This document shows positions 1 to 12,404 of a stretch of 64,000 nt of DNA, in pieces; positions within the stretch are counted from its first letter, which is position 1; each line of letters starts with the position of its first letter. The position numbers were made by a program, and so were the translations under genes. The notes beneath the pieces are model-generated. The model was not told the origin of the DNA, did not search any database, and saw only the letters and a list, made by a program, of their open reading frames with translations. The stretch is taken from NCBI GenBank assembly GCA_026874595.1, contig CM049309.1, positions 44,035,079 to 44,099,078 of the forward strand, read 5' to 3'. Origin of the DNA: Sipunculus nudus. Taxonomy: Eukaryota > Annelida > Sipuncula > Golfingiida > Sipunculidae.

Positions 1-493
1 TTTTGGTGTGCCATGATGACTAACCAAAAATCTGATATATTGTAATGAAACTCATAATGAATATAAACCAATACAGTTTCTCACCTGTATTCCATACTCA
101 GCAAAATTCTCGCAAATTTAATGAGATTAGAAGTCACAAGATGTGCAACCAGCACATTATGCTCCATTTGCCTTGCTCTTTTTACCCTTAGTTTAGATGG
201 TGATGCATGTGAATGTATTGGCTGGTAAACTGTTCAGCCTGTGCAGGGCATTTTGTTTGGGAGATACTGAAGATAATTGACAAACCAGCTGTGGTCATGT
301 TGGAGCAGTTGGTGTTATAAAAATGTTTGATAAGTATCTCCAGTGTGTCAGAATTTATTCTGAGCTGAAGTCTCTTCAAATCATGAATGTACAGAATTAA
401 ATAAAGTACATTTAATAAAAAAAGTGCTTAAAAACTTTTATTAGTGCATCTTGCTTATGCTTGATCTTTGATGTGGATTTCCTTTCCTTTTAG

Positions 494-658
494 GATTAGA
501 AGAACTTGATCAGGTCTTGACACCTCGTCACAAAGCTCTAGCACTCTGCATGAGAGAGCTGCAGTCCAAAGTAGATGCTATATATGATGTGACCATCGGC
601 TACAGTAACACTACAGATAAAGAGACGGGCCACAGGATCACTTCACCTGGCCTCCCAG
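494..658 (+). CDS. AGPAT5: AGPAT5 exon (antepenultimate coding exon)
   Basis: The acceptor is a pyrimidine tract ending in TTTTAG at 493 and the donor is G|GTATGC at 658/659. The exon starts with the last two bases of a split codon and ends with one base of the next. It encodes LEELDQVLTPRHKALALCMR and onwards to SPGLP, the segment following the acyltransferase core in AGPAT5 proteins. Confidence 0.92.
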
Positions 659-3600
659 GTATGCTATTACTTCATTATACAGGTTGAGAGGCATGTAAGG
701 TGAAGTTGCATTGTTAGAAATGAGTTGAGCAGCATTTGATTGGTTAATCATCACTGGTAGAAGGAGTTGTTTAAAATACATGTGTCTTTCTTCCTAAAGA
801 AAAATAAACATTTTAATATATCTATTGCTTTGAAAAAAAAAAATTATCAGAGTTGATTATATTTCTATGAAAAAGGAAGACACTGACCTGGAGTCTAAAC
901 TAATATTCATTATGTGTCTTATGTGTCATATCATATCATTTCCAATGAGCAAAGTTTCACATTACATATCAGATTGTGAGATAATGGATTGTGAGATAAT
1001 GTATCTGTAATACCTCTGCATTTTTTCTGCCCCTAAATGTGAAAAAGCTTAGGGTCCCAATGCTTTTGAATGATTCACTGCATCCTATTAAAAGCTGATA
1101 TTTCTGTCAGTGTTCCATGAGGGGTTAACCTAGTCCAGACTGCGGAGTAACTGGAAATGTCCAGTGTATATTTTCTGTGTCCAGAGCTTTAGTCTAAAAT
1201 ACCCAGGCCACTATACTCTGTTCATTCAATATTGAATATTAAATATTATCCTATGGTTTGTTTATTCCAGATTTCTTACGAGGGAGTTCCCCGCAGGTTC
1301 ATGTTCACATTGCCAGGATAGAGAGCTCAGCTGTTCCTAAAGAGGACGAGAAGCTACAACAGTGGCTACACGACAGATATGTACAGAAAAATAGGTAAAG
1401 AGCCTTAAATGATTCCTAGTGGTATTGTATTATCAGGTTTTTAGCGAATCTGTGAGCTTATACGATGGTGTGGCGTCGTCCGGTGGCCGTCGTCGGTCGT
1501 CTGTACGTTAACCCATACTCTCTTGAGAAAATGGCAAGAGTTAGCATTACAAAATTTTAGGCAAAAAATTAGTCATCTAAAAAAATCCATCGGATTTTGC
1601 TTATTTTTTGGCTAACTGCATTTTCTTAGATTTAATAGGGAAAAAGCTTAAAAACCTTTAAAAATCTTCTTCTCTGAAACTGTTCAGCCAAATTGTCCAA
1701 TATTTCAAAGAAATGATCCCTGGAACAATCTCTCTCAAATTTGTTCAATTGGTTAAAGTTTGGTGATTTTTGGCCGAGTTACAAGAAGTTAAACTTAGTC
1801 ATCTGTCCAAAAAAGCATACTAAAATTACAATCTCAGAAACTCATGGAGCTATCATCACCAAATTTTATGGGAATGTTTGTCACATGAGTCATATCTGAA
1901 ATTGAGGTATTGGTGGCGCCACCTGCATCAGCCTTTTTTGTACGGGGGTCATCAGTGCCCTTATCATACTGAGGGCTACAAAAAACTTCTTCTCTGAAAC
2001 CATATGGCCAAATTGTTTAATAATGCACAGAAATCATCTTAGGGTACTGCTTTCTGAATTTTGTTGAAATGATCTCAGTTCAGTGACTTTTGCCTGAGTT
2101 ATGGGAAGCTGAATTTAGCCATATGCCATGACAGCCCATTTTAGCTCAGTGGCTAAAAAGATCTTCTCAAAAACCACAAGTCCAAATTCTTAAATCTCAC
2201 ACATTAATTATCCTTAGATGATGATAATTCAAGTTTGTTCAAATGGTTTTGGTTCAGTGATTTTTGGCCGCGTTATGAGAAGCTTAACTTATCCATTTTT
2301 CTGTATTTTCCTATAAGAGTTATAAACCTGCAAAACATTTTTGAAGGACACAACTGAGGCTTATTTGTTTAATTTTATACAACGACTTGAGCTAGCATCA
2401 TGAAATTTAATGTAAAAAATTAGCCATCTGAAAATCTCTGCATTTTCTTAGATTTTATTGAGAAAAAGCTAAAAAAATTGTATAAAATCTTCTCCTCCAA
2501 ACTGTCAAGCCAAATTGAAATAATCTCTTATACCATCTCTCTCAAGTTTGTTCAAATGGTTAAATTTGGGTGAATTTTGGCCGAATTACAGGAAGTTGAA
2601 CTTAGTCATATGTCTAAAAAAGCATACTAAAATGACAATCTCAGAAACGGCCGGAGCTTTCATCACCAAATTTTATGCCAGTGTTGGTCACGAGTCGTAT
2701 ATGAAATTCAGGTATTGGTGGCGCCACCTGCCTTGACCTTTTTTTGAACTGGGGTCATTGGTCATCTGTATATTAACCCATAATTTCTCAGGAATAGCAG
2801 GAGCTACCATCCCCAGATTTTATGCAATAATCTCTCACATATCAAATGTTGTGGGATTCAGCTTATTTTTTTGTTATCTGCATTTACTTTAATTTTATAG
2901 GGAAAAGGCTGAAAAACCTTTAAAAGTCTTCTACTTGTAAACAGTCCAGCCAAATTGTTCAATATTTTACAGAAATGATCCCAGAGGCAAGCCTTCTCAA
3001 GTTTGTTCAAATGGTTTGCATTTGATGAATTTTAGCGGAATTACACAAATTTGAACTTAGTTATTTGGCCAAGTAAGCATACTGACATAGTAATCTCAGA
3101 AATGACAGAACCTAGCATGACCAAGTATTGTGCAAATGTTGGTCACATGACACATATTTGAAGTTGCAGATATCGTGTTGCCACCTACATTGACCTGGTT
3201 TTTTAGCTCAGCTGACTTTCAGTCATGCTGGGCTATAGCGATGGGTCTTTGTCCGTCGTCCTTCCATCTGTCAGTCCGGCCATCCGGCCGTTAGCAGGGC
3301 ACAAATCGTAACCATAGGGGAGAGGGCCATGAACCCTATGCAGTCTTAGAGGTTCTAAAAAGATCTCTTTGCAAACATGAAATTAGGTCACTGCGACCTG
3401 TATTCTCGAAGTTATGGGGTGTGTTTGCACCTCCCAGAATTAATTCTTATAGGCAAAATAATCATAATAATTCTTTTAGCCAAAATTTTCATCCCAAACC
3501 TTCCATCTTTCACATACAGCTCACCTACCAACAGGGGAAGAACCATAATTATTTTGAGGTCAAAGGTCAAGGTCACAGAACCAACTTCTTTGAAAAGCCT

Positions 3601-6600
3601 GTAGATGCATTTTAAGCCAAACCTTTCATCCCAATTCTTTGATCTTTCACATATAGCTCACCTACTAAGTGGGAGAAGAATCCTATAGATGTTGAGGTCA
3701 CAAGGTCAAATGTCAGGGTCACAGGATTCACTTCTTTGAAAAGGTTGTGGACACATTTCAAACTAGACCTTTCATTCCAAACCTTTCAGCACTGATATCG
3801 CTTCCCTGCCAACAGGGGAAAAGACCTGTTGATCTTGAGGTCAAAGGTCAAGTTCACAGCATTTTCAGGCCAACTTTTCAATCTATACTTTCCATCTGTC
3901 ATATATGGCTTACCTACCAATAGGGGAAGAAGGTCAAAGGTCAAGGTCACAATATTGTTCTAAATGCTTGTGAACATATTTTAAGTGAAACTGTTCAACC
4001 CAAACCTTCAGTCTTGCACACATGCCACATCTATGCATCACTGTGATCCAAACTTCATATTTATGGGTCTTTTTGCATGAAGAAATAACTTATTGATTTT
4101 GAGGTCAGCTGGTCAGGAGGTTAAAGGTTGCAGGTCTAAGTTATTCACTCATTGGTTGCCAAGTAATTACACCCGGCCAGATGTAAGTGGTTAGTAGTAA
4201 CCCATCATTAGAAAGAATCCAGTTGATATGTGGGTAAAAGGCCAAGGTCATAGGTAAGGGATGTTCACAATAACTTATTTTGTAGACCATCTCTATTTTT
4301 CTTGTACATATAACCATTGGTTATGGTACATCTCACTGTGTGGCTGTAATTGTGAGTGATGCTGGTGACATATGACTCTCTTTTGTATCAGCCTGTTAAG
4401 TGATAAGGCTGAGTGATAAATAACATAAACACTGTTGCCGGAATGCTTCAGCCAGGCATTAAGACTGTGAGAGTATAGTATTAAGGTTTAGCTACTGATT
4501 TATAAGATGATGGGAACATTTTGCAGTTTTATGGAATCATAGCAATAAACTTAGTTTCCTAGATATCTGAATATTTTTATATAAATCACCAGATATAAAA
4601 GCAAATGTTTGTTCTCATAATATGTGGATGTGTACCTGGATTTGGGATGGCTTTTTTTTATTACAAGACCTTTAGTCATGCTTTCTGCATTTCTTTTCTT
4701 TCAGATTTTGCAGTTTACCTACCCTGCTGATCCCATTGAAAAACAGAGTGATAATAAAAAATATTGGACTTACACTTTTTACATTTGCATATCTATAAAT
4801 CTAATATGAGGGCCTGAAAATGCCTTTTGATTTGTTTTGGACATTCATTACTGTAACATCCTTTGGAGAATTTGCTACAAGTTTGGTCTCTCATTCGAGG
4901 ATGTGTGATATCAAATGTCAGACTTGTCAGAAATCCGTTATGTCTGCCATTTAGCCACCTTAGAAATCCTTTTGTCAGTGCAGTTCAAGTGATTTTTAGC
5001 TCAGCTGACTTTTAGTCATGCTGTGCTATAGCGATGGGTCTTTGTCCGATGTCCTTCTGTCTGTCCGTCCGGCCAGCTGTCCGGCCATTAGCAGGGCACA
5101 AATTGTAACTGTAAAGGCTAGATACATGAACCCTATGCAGTCTTAGAGGTTCTAAAAAGATCTCCTTGCAGATCTGAAATTAGGTCACTGACCTATATTC
5201 TCTGAGTTATGGGGTGTGTTTGCACCTCCCAGAATTAATTTTTATAGGCAAAATAATCATCCCAAACCTTACATGTCAATAGAGGAACAAACCTATTGAT
5301 ATTTAGGTCTTAGGGTCAAAGGTCAATGTCACAGGACCAGCTTCTTGAAAAAAGTTGTGGATGCATTTCAAGTCAGACTTTTCATCCCAAACCTTCCATC
5401 TTCCAAGTATGGTCAGATACCATATGTTATACCATCAGGCTTTAAATACAGGTCATGCTTTTCAGCTGAGCATCATGACCCATGGGTCACTTGTATTTGC
5501 AAAAACCTCATAATTTTAACCTCTTTCAGCTGATAATGTTTATGATGAAACTGTCAAGATGAATTGTTCAGTTTTTCAAAAGAATTATCCTAGGACATGG
5601 TTCTTTCAATCATATAAGAATAGATTGAGTTTGTTGATTTTTGGTTGAGTCGTGGAAAGCTTAAGTTGGCCTTATGGCCATTATTATATGTCTATTTCAA
5701 ACTGAGGACTGCAATAGTGTTCTTCTGCAAAATTGTTGTTTCAATTATAACTTCTGTGACATTGCACAAAAATTATTCTTAGGTGGCCTTTGTTCAAGTT
5801 TACTTGAATGATTTTTGGCAGAATTATTGGACCTTTAGCAATGAAAGAACTGCATCTTTTATTATTATAGATATTTTTGGTAAAAAGTTTATGAATATGT
5901 CAGCTTGAAACAGAAGCATTTTAGCCAAAGTCTTTCAGTATGTGTAAACAGATTTACCAACTGGCAAAAATTGTGTCTGTATCATTAAATAGGTTGAAAA
6001 ACTGCCAACTGTTTGAGATTTTGCAACAGATCAAGAGTTCATTCAGTGCAGCCAGATATAGGTCAGGAGTTCAGTCAGTGCAGCCAAGCACAAGGCATGT
6101 GATCACTGCATGGGTGTCATGTGAACACCTCATGGCCAGCATGTGATCACCTCATGGGTAGCATATGATCACCTCATGAGTATCATGTGATCACCTCATG
6201 GGTGTCATGCCCCTAAGGGCTGCATGTGGAGCCAATCTGTGAGCTTATGCAATGATGTGGCTACTATTTCAGATTTGGCAACAGGCCAAAGGTCAGTCTG
6301 GATCTATTTATAGCTTCGGCAGACTGCCAACTGTATCAGATTATGGAACAGGTCAAGAGTTCACTCAGTGCAGCAGGGTACAGGTCAAAAGTTCACTCAG
6401 TCTAGCTAGTTCACTCAGTGCAGTAGCTGCATTCTATTTATAGCGTTGGCAGACTGCCCACAGTGTCAGATTATGCAACAGGTCAAGAGTTCACTCAGTG
6501 CAGCCAGGTACAGGTCAAAATTTCCCTCAGTCTAGCCAGGTGCAGGTCGTGAGTTCACTTAGTGCAGTAGCCTGAGCTAGCAATTTGTCACAGTTCACTT

Positions 6601-9362
6601 GGGGCAACTGCCTTTCTCACCTGAGCCTGGTCAGCCCAATGCATCAGACTCAAGGTAAGTCTGATGTATTGGCCAGATATATTTGCCTGTCTGTGATGGC
6701 TTTCTTGTTCACAAGACAGGTGTCGCCACCTACAATGACTTTTGCACAATGTATGTGCCTCCTTATTTCTACAGAGGAATTTGATATAATCAGCCTGAAA
6801 TTGGGCATATTTATACATATATCGAATAGCTTTGTCATATACAAGACTTTTTGTGCCACCTACAATAATTTTTGCACAGTGTTTCCCTGCTTATTTCTCA
6901 GGAGGGGTTTAATATATTAGTCTGAAATTGGGCATATGTATATATCTCTGATAGCTTTGTTGTATACAAAACTGGTGGTGCCAGCTCAATCATTTTTGTG
7001 TTGTGTGCACCCATACGAGAATTTCAGCAGTGATGTTTGTGTAATTGTTTCTTATTCAAAATATTTAGTACTTGCATTGTTCATATACATGAAAAGTAAT
7101 GGTCCAGTATTGAAGAATTATACCTGGTGTATTTCCCAATGCACAGGTTCGCATTAGGCCTGTAGGCCTTGTTTCATTATAAATATAAATTTAAGATTTT
7201 AAAAAAATATATTTAAAAAAATATTATTCATATGTTTCATAAGAAATTTAGTGAATAGAAAGATGATTGTATACCACCTTCAGGGTAAATATATATACAA
7301 ACAAACACACACACATATATATGGATTTTGTTCATAGTTCTATCTAAGCTCCTCACACAGTGGTTATACACTGCAGTCATTCTAGACATCGTACCGTGTA
7401 ACTGCTGCTTTCTATGGCAAGGTTCTATGGGCAGGAACACCAGGGTGCTCACACAGGAAGACAAGCTCTCAATTGTCTGATTCTTGGCCAAATGCCAGAA
7501 TGGGGGTTATCAGACCAAAAAAGTTTATTTGGTGTCACATGTTTAACATTTGGGCTGAATGCACATTGCAGTATAAGTGGTCTGATAAAAATTCTTTGCT
7601 CTGTGTGCACCCTGGTGTTTCTGCCCAGAAAACCTTGCCCCAGGAAGCAGTGGTTTACATGAAATGATGACTGCAGTGTATATAACTATTGTGTGAGAAG
7701 TGTAAGTTCCAGTTAAAATTTTCTTGTGTTCTTATATTCAAACTTCTATTAAACCCATCATTGCTGTACTTTCATCTTCACACCCACATTAAGCAGTATC
7801 AGGAGATACCTGTAGGTACTGTGGTTACCTTTTTAGCTCAGCTGACTGTAATCTCCTTGGAAACCTGAAATTAGGTCATGGTGACCTACATTTTGTGACC
7901 AACAGGCTGAAAACAGGATTTTGAGGACCAAGAAAGTCAGGCAGGGCACACATTGTATTTGTTAGGCCTAGAATCTTTTAATGTAAAATTCTAAGAAGTC
8001 CTTGGCAAATGTCTGTGGAAAACTGAAATTAGGTCACCGTGACCTATATTTTGAGACCTTTAGGAAAAGAAGTCATAAGCACCCAGACAGTCAGTCAGGG
8101 CACACATTGTATCCGTTAGGCCTAGAATCTTCTAAGGTAACATTGTGAAATGTCCTTGGCCAGTGTCCTTGGAAAACTTAAATTAGGTCACCATGACCTA
8201 TATTTTGCAACCTATCAGACCTAGAATCTTTTAACATAAAATTCAGGGAGGTCTTAGTCAAGTGTCCTTAGAAACCTGAAATTAAGTCATGGTGACCTAT
8301 ATTGTGTGACTTATGGGATGAAAAATGGTTTTGAGCACACAGACAGACAAGGCACAAATTGTATCCATTAGCCCTAGACTCATCTAAAATGACATTCAGG
8401 GAAATCCTTGGCAATTCTCCTTGGAAACCTGAAATTGGATCATGGTGACCTATACTCTGTTAGCTATGGACCAAAAACATGATTTTGAGCACCCAGACAG
8501 ACAGGGTACAAATTGTATCCATTTTCCTTGGAACCCTCCATTGTAGAATCCAGGGGGGTCCTGGGCAGGTCTCCTATGAAACCTGAATTTTTTATTTTCT
8601 GTCCATTTTTTTCAATACAGTAACTTAAGCCATATGCTATTCTCACAGACAATATTTAACATTAATAAAAAAATGAGCACCCATTAGCTAAGCCTCATGG
8701 CCCATGGGCCAATTGTTTCATGAGGGTTTAAAATCCACAATATTTGCAAAAGGGGAAGTATTGCAAAAATAAAACCTTTGTGAATAAGAGGTCCATTGTT
8801 GAAGGCAAAGTTGAAACTAAAAGGTTGACATTATGAATAGAAATGATCCTGTATGTCAAAAGATTGATATTTTAAATGATACAAGTTCTTTCCTGTTGTC
8901 TGCCATTTTTTTAATAAGATTTTTTGACAGAATATTAGATATAATCAATTCACATAATAATATTAATACTTTGTGCTTAGGTCTTATTATGTGAGATCAC
9001 GAAAAATGGAACCCTGTGAAACAATAAAAAAGGGAACATCGCGCACTTTAAACCTGCAAATATGAAGCCAACCACAGTATATCATTTAGCCATGTTTTAC
9101 ATTGCTCCTTACAAGCTGTGTTTATCATTACAGGTTAATGAGTGACTTCTTCTCAGATGACCCATTATCATCAGGAAGGCTGGGTCAACAGAGTACATCA
9201 ACCCATGTTGGATTCAAGCACACACTGCCAGCGTTCTTGTTCTTTACAACAGTCAATGCCGTCATGTTAGGCACAGAACAGGGGAGGTCCTTGTACTGGA
9301 AAATGGCTGCAACAGGCACTGTGGGTGGGTTTCTATGGATGGCTATTAGGTCAGGTTCCTAG
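494..9362 (+). CDS. AGPAT5: AGPAT5-like lysophosphatidic acid acyltransferase (3' part, three exons)
   Basis: This is the C-terminal part of a 1-acylglycerol-3-phosphate acyltransferase of the epsilon (AGPAT5) type. Such enzymes acylate lysophosphatidic acid to phosphatidic acid in ER, nuclear-envelope or mitochondrial membranes. Three exons are visible: 494-658, 1271-1394 and 9134-9362, joined in compatible phases (ends phase 1, then phase 2) and bounded by AG/GT sites. They encode about 172 residues. Recognisable family text includes LTPRHKALALCMREL, AIYDVTIGY and the HVHIARIES strand, then QQWLHDRYVQKNR and a C-terminal segment with two hydrophobic stretches (LPAFLFFTTVNAVML and TVGGFLWMAI) that match the family's C-terminal membrane region. 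The catalytic HX4D and EGT motifs belong to exons upstream of the window, so the gene is truncated by the edge, not broken. The assignment rests on remembered family similarity. Confidence 0.9.
1271..1394 (+). CDS. AGPAT5: AGPAT5 exon (penultimate coding exon)
   Basis: Acceptor TTTATTCCAG ends at 1270; donor AG|GTAAAG follows 1394. The split codon G|AT from the previous exon gives Asp, then FLRGSSPQVHVHIARIESS and WLHDRYVQKNR. The HVHI and WLHDR motifs are the AGPAT5 landmarks. Phase 2 exit joins exactly to the exon at 9134. Confidence 0.93.
1441..2345 (+). repeat. Dispersed repeat family A, copy 1 (in AGPAT5 intron)
   Basis: The head resembles GCGAATCTGTGAGCTTA followed by a GTCGTC-rich stretch; the tail ends near AGTTATAAACCTGCAAAAC. 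The same sequence recurs, diverged and inverted, at 18,160-19,070, and partly in direct orientation at 2,380-3,190. It holds no open reading frame of note, so it is either non-autonomous or decayed. Confidence 0.8.
2380..3190 (+). repeat. Dispersed repeat family A, partial second copy
   Basis: This lies directly behind copy 1 and repeats its middle part: the GCATTTTCTTAGATTTTAT block, the AATCTCAGAAAC block and the GGTGGCGCCACCTGC block recur in order with moderate divergence. Confidence 0.7.
3200..4260 (+). repeat. Dispersed repeat family C, copy 1 (TTTTAGCTCAGCTGAC head)
   Basis: It starts with TTTTAGCTCAGCTGAC, then GTCGTCC-rich sequence, then three to four degenerate internal units of about 130-190 bp, each with an AGGTCA-rich core and text like CTACCAACAGGGGAAGAA. 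A related head and body recur at 4,995-5,640. The heads at 7,830 and 52,199 share only the first 16 bases and later GTCC sequence. Confidence 0.7.
4995..5640 (+). repeat. Dispersed repeat family C, copy 2
   Basis: It has the same TTTTAGCTCAGCTGAC head as the copy at 3,200, followed by the same GCGATGGGTCTTTGTCC block, the GCAGGGCACAAAT block and the TTAGGTCACTGACCTATATTC block. Similarity fades after about 5,450. Confidence 0.7.
6092..6210 (+). repeat. Short tandem repeat with TGATCACCTCATG core
   Basis: About four to five units of 24-27 bp share TGTGATCACCTCATGGG. It sits at the start of dispersed repeat B in the AGPAT5 intron. Confidence 0.75.
6231..7180 (+). repeat. Dispersed repeat family B, copy 1
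   Basis: The head GCCAATCTGTGAGCTTATGC resembles the head of family A. It contains several AGGTCAAGAGTTCACTCAGTGCAG units and then three diverged units of about 130 bp with CCTGAAATTGGGCATAT. The end is AGGCCTGTAGGCCTTGTTTC. An inverted copy lies at 16,690-17,560. Confidence 0.8.
7845..8600 (+). repeat. Tandem repeat, unit about 155 bp
   Basis: The phrase GAAACCTGAAATTAGGTCAT recurs at about 7,859, 8,018, 8,172, 8,270, 8,425 and 8,578. Each unit also has a GTGACCTATATT block, a CACCCAGACAG block, a GGCACAxATTGTATC block and a TAGGCCTAGAATC block. The interval before 8,270 is short, so one unit is partial. It lies in the AGPAT5 intron. Confidence 0.85.
9134..9362 (+). CDS. AGPAT5: AGPAT5 terminal coding exon
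   Basis: The acceptor is TCATTACAG ending at 9133. The first base completes AG|G (Arg), followed by LMSDFFSDDP, a KHTLPAFLFF hydrophobic segment, and the C-terminus GGFLWMAIRSGS with a TAG stop at 9360-9362. The family ends with a similar TLLGCLWVTI-type hydrophobic tail. This exon is 7.7 kb from the previous one. Confidence 0.92.
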
Positions 9363-10940
9363 ATCATTGCCACCTGTGTTAACCTGTGAGGATGCATTTA
9401 ATTTAATTTAATGAGTTGGTATAATATCAATATAGGAATAACTTGTCCAAGTGTGGTGTTTAAGTTAGCTTAATTTATCTTAGCTGTAGCAATGGTTGTG
9501 TATCCTTCACCTGGCCATTGGCATGGCAATAACTGTTAAGCCTAAAATAACCTGATTAACTTGTCAGACAGTTCTGAGCAAGATTATTGTCACCTAAGTT
9601 CTGGTGAACTTGAGTGCATCACATTTTGCCTTTTAAAGCTACACAACCATTTGCAAAAATGTGTGAATTATTTCACTCTGTTAGTTTATTTGAACTAATT
9701 ACAATAGTTTCCCTACTGGACCATCATGGAGTTACTATCTTTAATTCACATGTTTAATACATTGTTATGGTTCTGTGTGTGAGTAAAAATGAACTGTGTG
9801 TGACTGTTATCATAACAAGACTGTGTGACAAGAGGCACGATCAACTAAGAAGAAGTAAAATAAAAGAAGAAACACAGGTCTGAAGCTTGAAATAAAATCT
9901 TGATTTGTGAAGTTGCACAGAACGACCACTAGATGACATGCACACTGTGTTTAGCACAATTGATGTGCCCAGTGTAAGGTTTCTTCCGTTCATGTAAAGG
10001 AGTAAGCAAACAGTTATAGAATGATATATTGGCAGATAGCATAATATTTTGAAGGAAAATAATTTATTTAATTTATATTTAACATACTTGGTATGTGAAT
10101 AGGTCCCTTTAAATCTAGCATTAATCATACAATTACAACATCAGTAGTTCAAACTGGCCCGGTAATGGTTCCAGTGGTGCTAAATCCAAGTTTGCATTTG
10201 TGTAAGGTTCAGTGATCATTAGTTCAATAAGACCCAATTAGCATGATTAGCAAGCTGCAAGGTATTGATCTTTGATCCAACAGAACTAAATCTAGTAACC
10301 ATGGTTGATAGATCTTAGTAATGTATGATCTATACTTGCCAAGGAGTCATTATGCTTTCATGCATAATCAGTTAACATCATGTGTGCGCTGTACAGTTTG
10401 ATATGCCACCTCTTGTATGTTAAACACTGGTAATAGGGAACAGGAACATTTCAGGTATTTTCTGCTTTATCTGCAAACACAGGCTGCACTGATATGTACA
10501 TATTTTAAATGTGACCTGGTCTCTGGAAATTATGAGCCATGACAATCAGCCTCTAGGCATGCTTCTTTATTTTACTGTGAAGGCTACAAGTTTCAAATTA
10601 AGCACTGAGACAATTGGCATAAGCTTGTCAGCTGAGCACCTGTATCCATACAATGCTTGTTGAATGATATGTTTAAACAGAAATCAGAGACAAGAGGTTT
10701 CACCAAAGTGTATAAAAAAGAGACAACCATAGCATCAGAATGGATAAAGTGTACACTGTGCATAAATATACAACTGCTTAACCATGAATGCTGAGTAGGC
10801 CAGATTGTTAGATTTGGACCCTGTGCATAAGTTTAGAGTTGGTCCCCCTGTAATGGGCACTAGTGGAAATTTAGTTTTACTCATTAAAACAGATGTGGAC
10901 AGTGGAAAGATTACAGGCTCTTAAGTCTCCATTTCAAAGG
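9363..10940. other. Intergenic or 3' untranslated sequence without recognised features
   Basis: Apart from the two AATAAA hexamers noted separately, I see no coding, repeat or RNA-gene signal here. The proximal part is probably AGPAT5 3' UTR. Confidence 0.5.
9859..9896 (+). terminator. Candidate polyadenylation signals for AGPAT5
   Basis: Two AATAAA hexamers lie at 9859-9864 and 9891-9896, about 500 bp downstream of the AGPAT5 stop codon on the same strand. I saw no earlier AATAAA in this 3' flank. Which of the two is used cannot be decided from sequence. Confidence 0.35.
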
Positions 10941-10944
10941 ACTG

Positions 10945-11170
10945 CCTCAAGTGTCTGTAACAGAAGAGTGACCATAGAAGAGAGGTATCCCCAATAGAAA
11001 GGTATCCACAATAGAGAGGTTACCACAGTTGAGGTGACCACAATAGATGGTGTCCACAATAGATATGTTCACAATGGAGGGATGTCTACAATAGAAAGGC
11101 TCCCATAATATAGAGGTGCTCATTGTACAAAGGTGTCCACAGTAGGCATGTCCATAAAGAGAGGGTCCTC
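10945..11170 (+). repeat. Degenerate minisatellite, unit about 19-20 bp
   Basis: About ten to eleven copies of a unit like CCACAATAGAGAGGTGTC can be followed. The reverse strand is open through the array, which explains a low-complexity open frame here that should not be called a gene. Confidence 0.8.
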
Positions 11171-12404
11171 TGTATTTTATTATAGAGTGAGTTCTCATCA
11201 CATTGCATTGTATGTTAACCAGAAACGATCTTCTTTGCATGATTCACCTCAAATCAGGTATAGTTCTCCTGCACTATTGGTTCTCATATTAGGTAGTACC
11301 ATTAGGTACTCTTTAGTGTCTCTTTAGCTTAGCGGAGAATATTGAGGCCCCATTTTCAGTGTAGTGCATTTCAATTTCAGATAACATTATTTAGTAAATA
11401 TCAGATTGTCATTTAGATATGGTAAGTTTAATGACACCAGATGTCAGTATTATATTTTTCTCTTTTTGAATACCCTTATAGCAGTAAAGTTATCATGCCT
11501 CACTGCATATGTCTGTATTTTTCTTGTCATGACCCCCAGATTTATAGTCCTCAAGACTACATGTTAAATCTTCTGATCTGATTGTATGTAGTCCTTATTT
11601 TAATCATTATATCTCATCATATATTGTATTAATTTAAGATACTTTTCTGTATTTAGGCTTAGCTTTGGCAGTGTATCTACAGTAGACCATCTGTTATGTA
11701 AAAGTATACATTTTTTTTTTTATTTTAGGTGCTCTCACTATATAAAATTAGTAAGATTAGTAAGCTTTTTAATGGACACTTTACTGCTATTCTCATGAGT
11801 GATAACATAGGTTTCATGTTTAAGATACTCATTTAAATGTATTACATATTTATTTTGTAGACCTAACCTTTCAATGCATGTGTAATATCACTGTTTATCA
11901 CTATTGATTCTGTTAGGATACAATTCCTTTTCAAAGTGTAGAGTTACAATATACCCTTTACAGCATATCTCTATTCCTTATTCATAAACATTGAAATCAA
12001 GATCATGCTGAGAACAGACAAGGTTTGAATGTGAAAGTTACCCTGTGTTGTTCACTTTATTACTGTCACTGAAAATTGAGCCATGCAAGTGAATTATAAC
12101 TCACTAGTGTTATAGTATATGTATATAACACAACTTTAAATATTCAAGTCTTTTAGATGTCAGCACTAAGTTTCCATCTGATGTTGGTTATCTGACCAGT
12201 ATAACTTATCTGCTAGAAATAAATGATACTGTTTTCATAATTGATGTATAAAAGGTTAGCTTTTTCACTGCATTATGTAGCAAAATCTATGACACAGGTT
12301 TTATATCAGCTACACTGTTGATAGTTCTGTTGTTACCCCCAAGGTATGGAAGAGTCATTGTTGTAAGGGGGGCCATGCTTATATAGAAAACACACACAGA
12401 GCTG

